Source: Alsobacter sp040380755 (GTDB lineage: Bacteria; Pseudomonadota; Alphaproteobacteria; Rhizobiales; Beijerinckiaceae). From it: a DNA stretch of 6,184 nucleotides. The position numbers and the translations under genes were made by a program. The notes under the pieces were generated by a model. That model searched no databases, was not told where the DNA came from, and worked only from the letters and a program-made list of their open reading frames with translations. Position 1 is the stretch's first letter; each line of letters opens with the position of its first letter. Below, piece after piece: positions 4,625 to 6,184 of the stretch. Where the stretch lies: contig JBEIIL010000171.1 of the NCBI GenBank assembly GCA_040380755.1, positions 1-6,184 on the forward strand, read 5' to 3'.

Positions 4625-6184
4625 GCCGCCCCGTGACGCGTATCCCATTCGCGCAGCGCCGCGGCATCGCGCGGCGTCACGTCGGGATAGGCCGGATCGC
4701 TGCCGACCTCGGTGGAGATCTTCCACGACCTGGCGCATTTGCGGCCCTCGGCCCGGCTCGGCACGACAGAGACCCCGGCGACGTCCTCGAGCCGGAAGGC
4801 ACCATCGGGACCGTCGCCCTGCATCACCAGCAGTCCCGAGGTGATGCAGACCTCGGCCATGTCGACCGACGCAATCAGCCCGCGCAGCGCGTCGTCGGCG
4901 ATCCACAGCTCCGGTGCCGCCTCGAGCGAGGCACCGATCCGCTTGCTGGCCCGCTCGATCTCGAGCGCGCCGGTGACGACCCGCCGGACCCGGCGGATCG
5001 TCGCCCAGCGCTCCGCCAGCACGTCGTCGCGCCAGGCGGCCGGCGTGTCGGGAAAGAGCGCAAGGTGGACGGAGCCATTGGCGTCCGGGGTGCGGGACAG
5101 CCAGGCCTCCTCGGATGTGAACACCAGGATCGGCGCCAGCCAGACGACCAGGCGGCGGAACGCGGCGTCGATGACCATCAGGGAGGCGCGGCGCGTGGGC
5201 GAGGAGATCGGGTCGCAATAGAGCACGTCCTTGCGGACGTCGAAGTAGAAGGCCGACAGGTCCGTGGTCATGAACCCAGTGAGCTGCGACACCACCTTCT
5301 TGTAGTCGAACTCCGCATAGGCCTCACGCACCACACCGTCGAGCTCGGCCAGCCGGTGCAGCATCAGCCGCTCGAGCTCGGGCATGGTGGTGGGCGGCTG
5401 AACGGCCTCCTCAAAATGCGCCAGGCTGCCGAGCATCCAGCGCAGCGTGTTGCGCAGCTTGCGGTAGGTTTCGACGAAGGTCTTGAGGATCTCTGGACCG
5501 ATCCGCAGATCGTCGGAAAAATCCGAGGCCGCCACCCACAGGCGCAGGATGTCGGCGCCGGAATCGCGGATCACGTCCTGGGGCGCCACCACGTTGCCCT
5601 TGGACTTCGACATCTTCTCGCCCTTCTCGTCGAGGACGAAGCCGTGGGTCAGCACCACGTCGTAGGGTGCCCGGCCGCGGGTGCCGCAGCTCTCCAGCAG
5701 CGAGGAGTGGAACCAGCCGCGGTGCTGGTCGGACCCCTCCAGATACATCACCGTGTCGCGGCCGCCATCGATGCCGCGGTGGATGCCGGCGAGGCCCGGG
5801 AAGTGCTGCGGATCCTCCAGCGTGAAGGCGTGGGTCGAGCCGGAATCGAACCACACGTCGAGCACGTCGTGCACCGGCGTCCAGGCGGATGGGTCATCGA
5901 CAAGACCGTCAAGGAAGCGGCGGGGATCGGCCGCGAACCAGGCATCGGCGCCCTCGGCCGCAAAGGCATCGCCGATGCGGGCGACGAGCTCGGCATTGCG
6001 GGAGAAGCCAGGTCCCGGAGCGAGGTCAACGACGTTGCCGCCGTCGTCCTGGCGCACGAAGACGGTGATCGGCACGCCCCAGGCACGCTGGCGCGAGATC
6101 ACCCAGTCGGGGCGGTTCTCGATCATGCCGTTGATGCGGTTCTCGCCGCTGGCCGGCACCCAGCGGGTGCGGGCGATGGCGGAG
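4621..6184 (-). CDS. ileS: Isoleucyl-tRNA synthetase, C-terminal 520 residues (5' end outside window)
   Basis: IleS charges tRNA-Ile with isoleucine in the cytoplasm. The reading frame is open to the window edge (first full codon at 6183) and begins just after the CP1 editing domain, so the HIGH motif and editing site are off the window. Visible landmarks, numbered from that codon: NRINGMIENRPDWVISRQR (15-33), DVWFDSGSTH (109-118), YLEGSDQHRGWFHSSLLES (147-165), the ATP-binding KMSKS loop (190-194, bases 5616-5602) and an anticodon-binding helical domain (about 265-430). The C-terminal zinc knuckle is degenerate: GRKCARSW (480-487) keeps one Cys of the usual CxxC, and the second CxxC is replaced by PDVTPRDAAAL, ending at TGA 4621. 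From memory this is common in alphaproteobacteria. About half the family's usual 900-1000 residues are present. An apparent GTG start at 6159 is internal. Confidence 0.97.
   Translation of the reverse strand, partial: SAIARTRWVPASGENRINGMIENRPDWVISRQRAWGVPITVFVRQDDGGNVVDLAPGPGFSRNAELVARIGDAFAAEGADAWFAADPRRFLDGLVDDPSAWTPVHDVLDVWFDSGSTHAFTLEDPQHFPGLAGIHRGIDGGRDTVMYLEGSDQHRGWFHSSLLESCGTRGRAPYDVVLTHGFVLDEKGEKMSKSKGNVVAPQDVIRDSGADILRLWVAASDFSDDLRIGPEILKTFVETYRKLRNTLRWMLGSLAHFEEAVQPPTTMPELERLMLHRLAELDGVVREAYAEFDYKKVVSQLTGFMTTDLSAFYFDVRKDVLYCDPISSPTRRASLMVIDAAFRRLVVWLAPILVFTSEEAWLSRTPDANGSVHLALFPDTPAAWRDDVLAERWATIRRVRRVVTGALEIERASKRIGASLEAAPELWIADDALRGLIASVDMAEVCITSGLLVMQGDGPDGAFRLEDVAGVSVVPSRAEGRKCARSWKISTEVGSDPAYPDVTPRDAAALREWDTRHGAA

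Noticed and set aside
4596..4667. lspA start at ATG 4667, giving 198 residues.
   Set aside because: The extra 24 residues overlap the end of ileS, are polar and Arg-rich, and do not resemble LspA N-termini; ATG 4595 leads directly into transmembrane segment 1.
543..4844. Three long plus-strand open frames (543-1928, 1886-3274, 3306-4844; 461-512 codons) covering the opposite strand of the M16, DUF3035-like and lspA genes.
   Set aside because: They lie antisense to genes with clear family motifs, their translations are rich in Arg, Gly and Ala without recognisable domains, and they run across gene borders. Long shadow frames are expected in GC-rich DNA.
4592..5218. A 208-codon minus-strand frame inside ileS.
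   Set aside because: It is an out-of-frame shadow of ileS; only its last ten codons, which cross the ileS-lspA junction, were kept as a possible coupling frame.

Overview
This GC-rich window looks like a core chromosomal segment of an alphaproteobacterium. The evidence is the gene order ileS - lspA - DUF3035-like periplasmic protein - M16 peptidase - M16 peptidase homologue, the style of the proteins (an IleS with a degenerate C-terminal zinc site, a short-type Pgi) and the absence of any foreign-looking stretch. I cannot place it to order; Rhodospirillales or Hyphomicrobiales are guesses. I see no mobile element, CRISPR array, tRNA or rRNA.

All six genes read on the minus strand, so transcription runs from the right end of the window to the left. 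At 6184-4621 is the C-terminal half of isoleucyl-tRNA synthetase (ileS, 5' end outside the window). At 4595-4071 is lspA, the lipoprotein signal peptidase, 25 nt after ileS and bridged to it by a ten-codon frame that overlaps both neighbours as ATGA. At 3989-3327 is a secreted, cysteine-free, proline-rich protein resembling DUF3035/BamF. At 3220-1901 is a catalytic M16B zinc peptidase with HFLEH. At 1880-594 is a second M16 protein that has lost the zinc site but keeps the Arg/Tyr substrate-binding segment. At 519-1 is the N-terminal part of a short-type glucose-6-phosphate isomerase (pgi, 3' end outside the window).

The genes are packed with gaps of 20 to 106 nt. The largest gap (3221-3326) carries two hairpins, one of them a perfect 9-bp inverted repeat in the leader of the first M16 gene, and is the most likely place for an internal terminator, promoter or processing site. 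No stretch over 300 bases lacks a gene.

The genes fall into loose functional groups: translation and lipoprotein maturation (ileS-lspA, a classic pair), an envelope-related secreted protein, a two-subunit M16 peptidase, and a central carbon enzyme that may be a neighbour without functional connection. I do not see a wholly new system. The points most worth checking are the split-function M16 pair, the double ATGA coupling between ileS and lspA, and the loss of the lipobox in the DUF3035-like protein.
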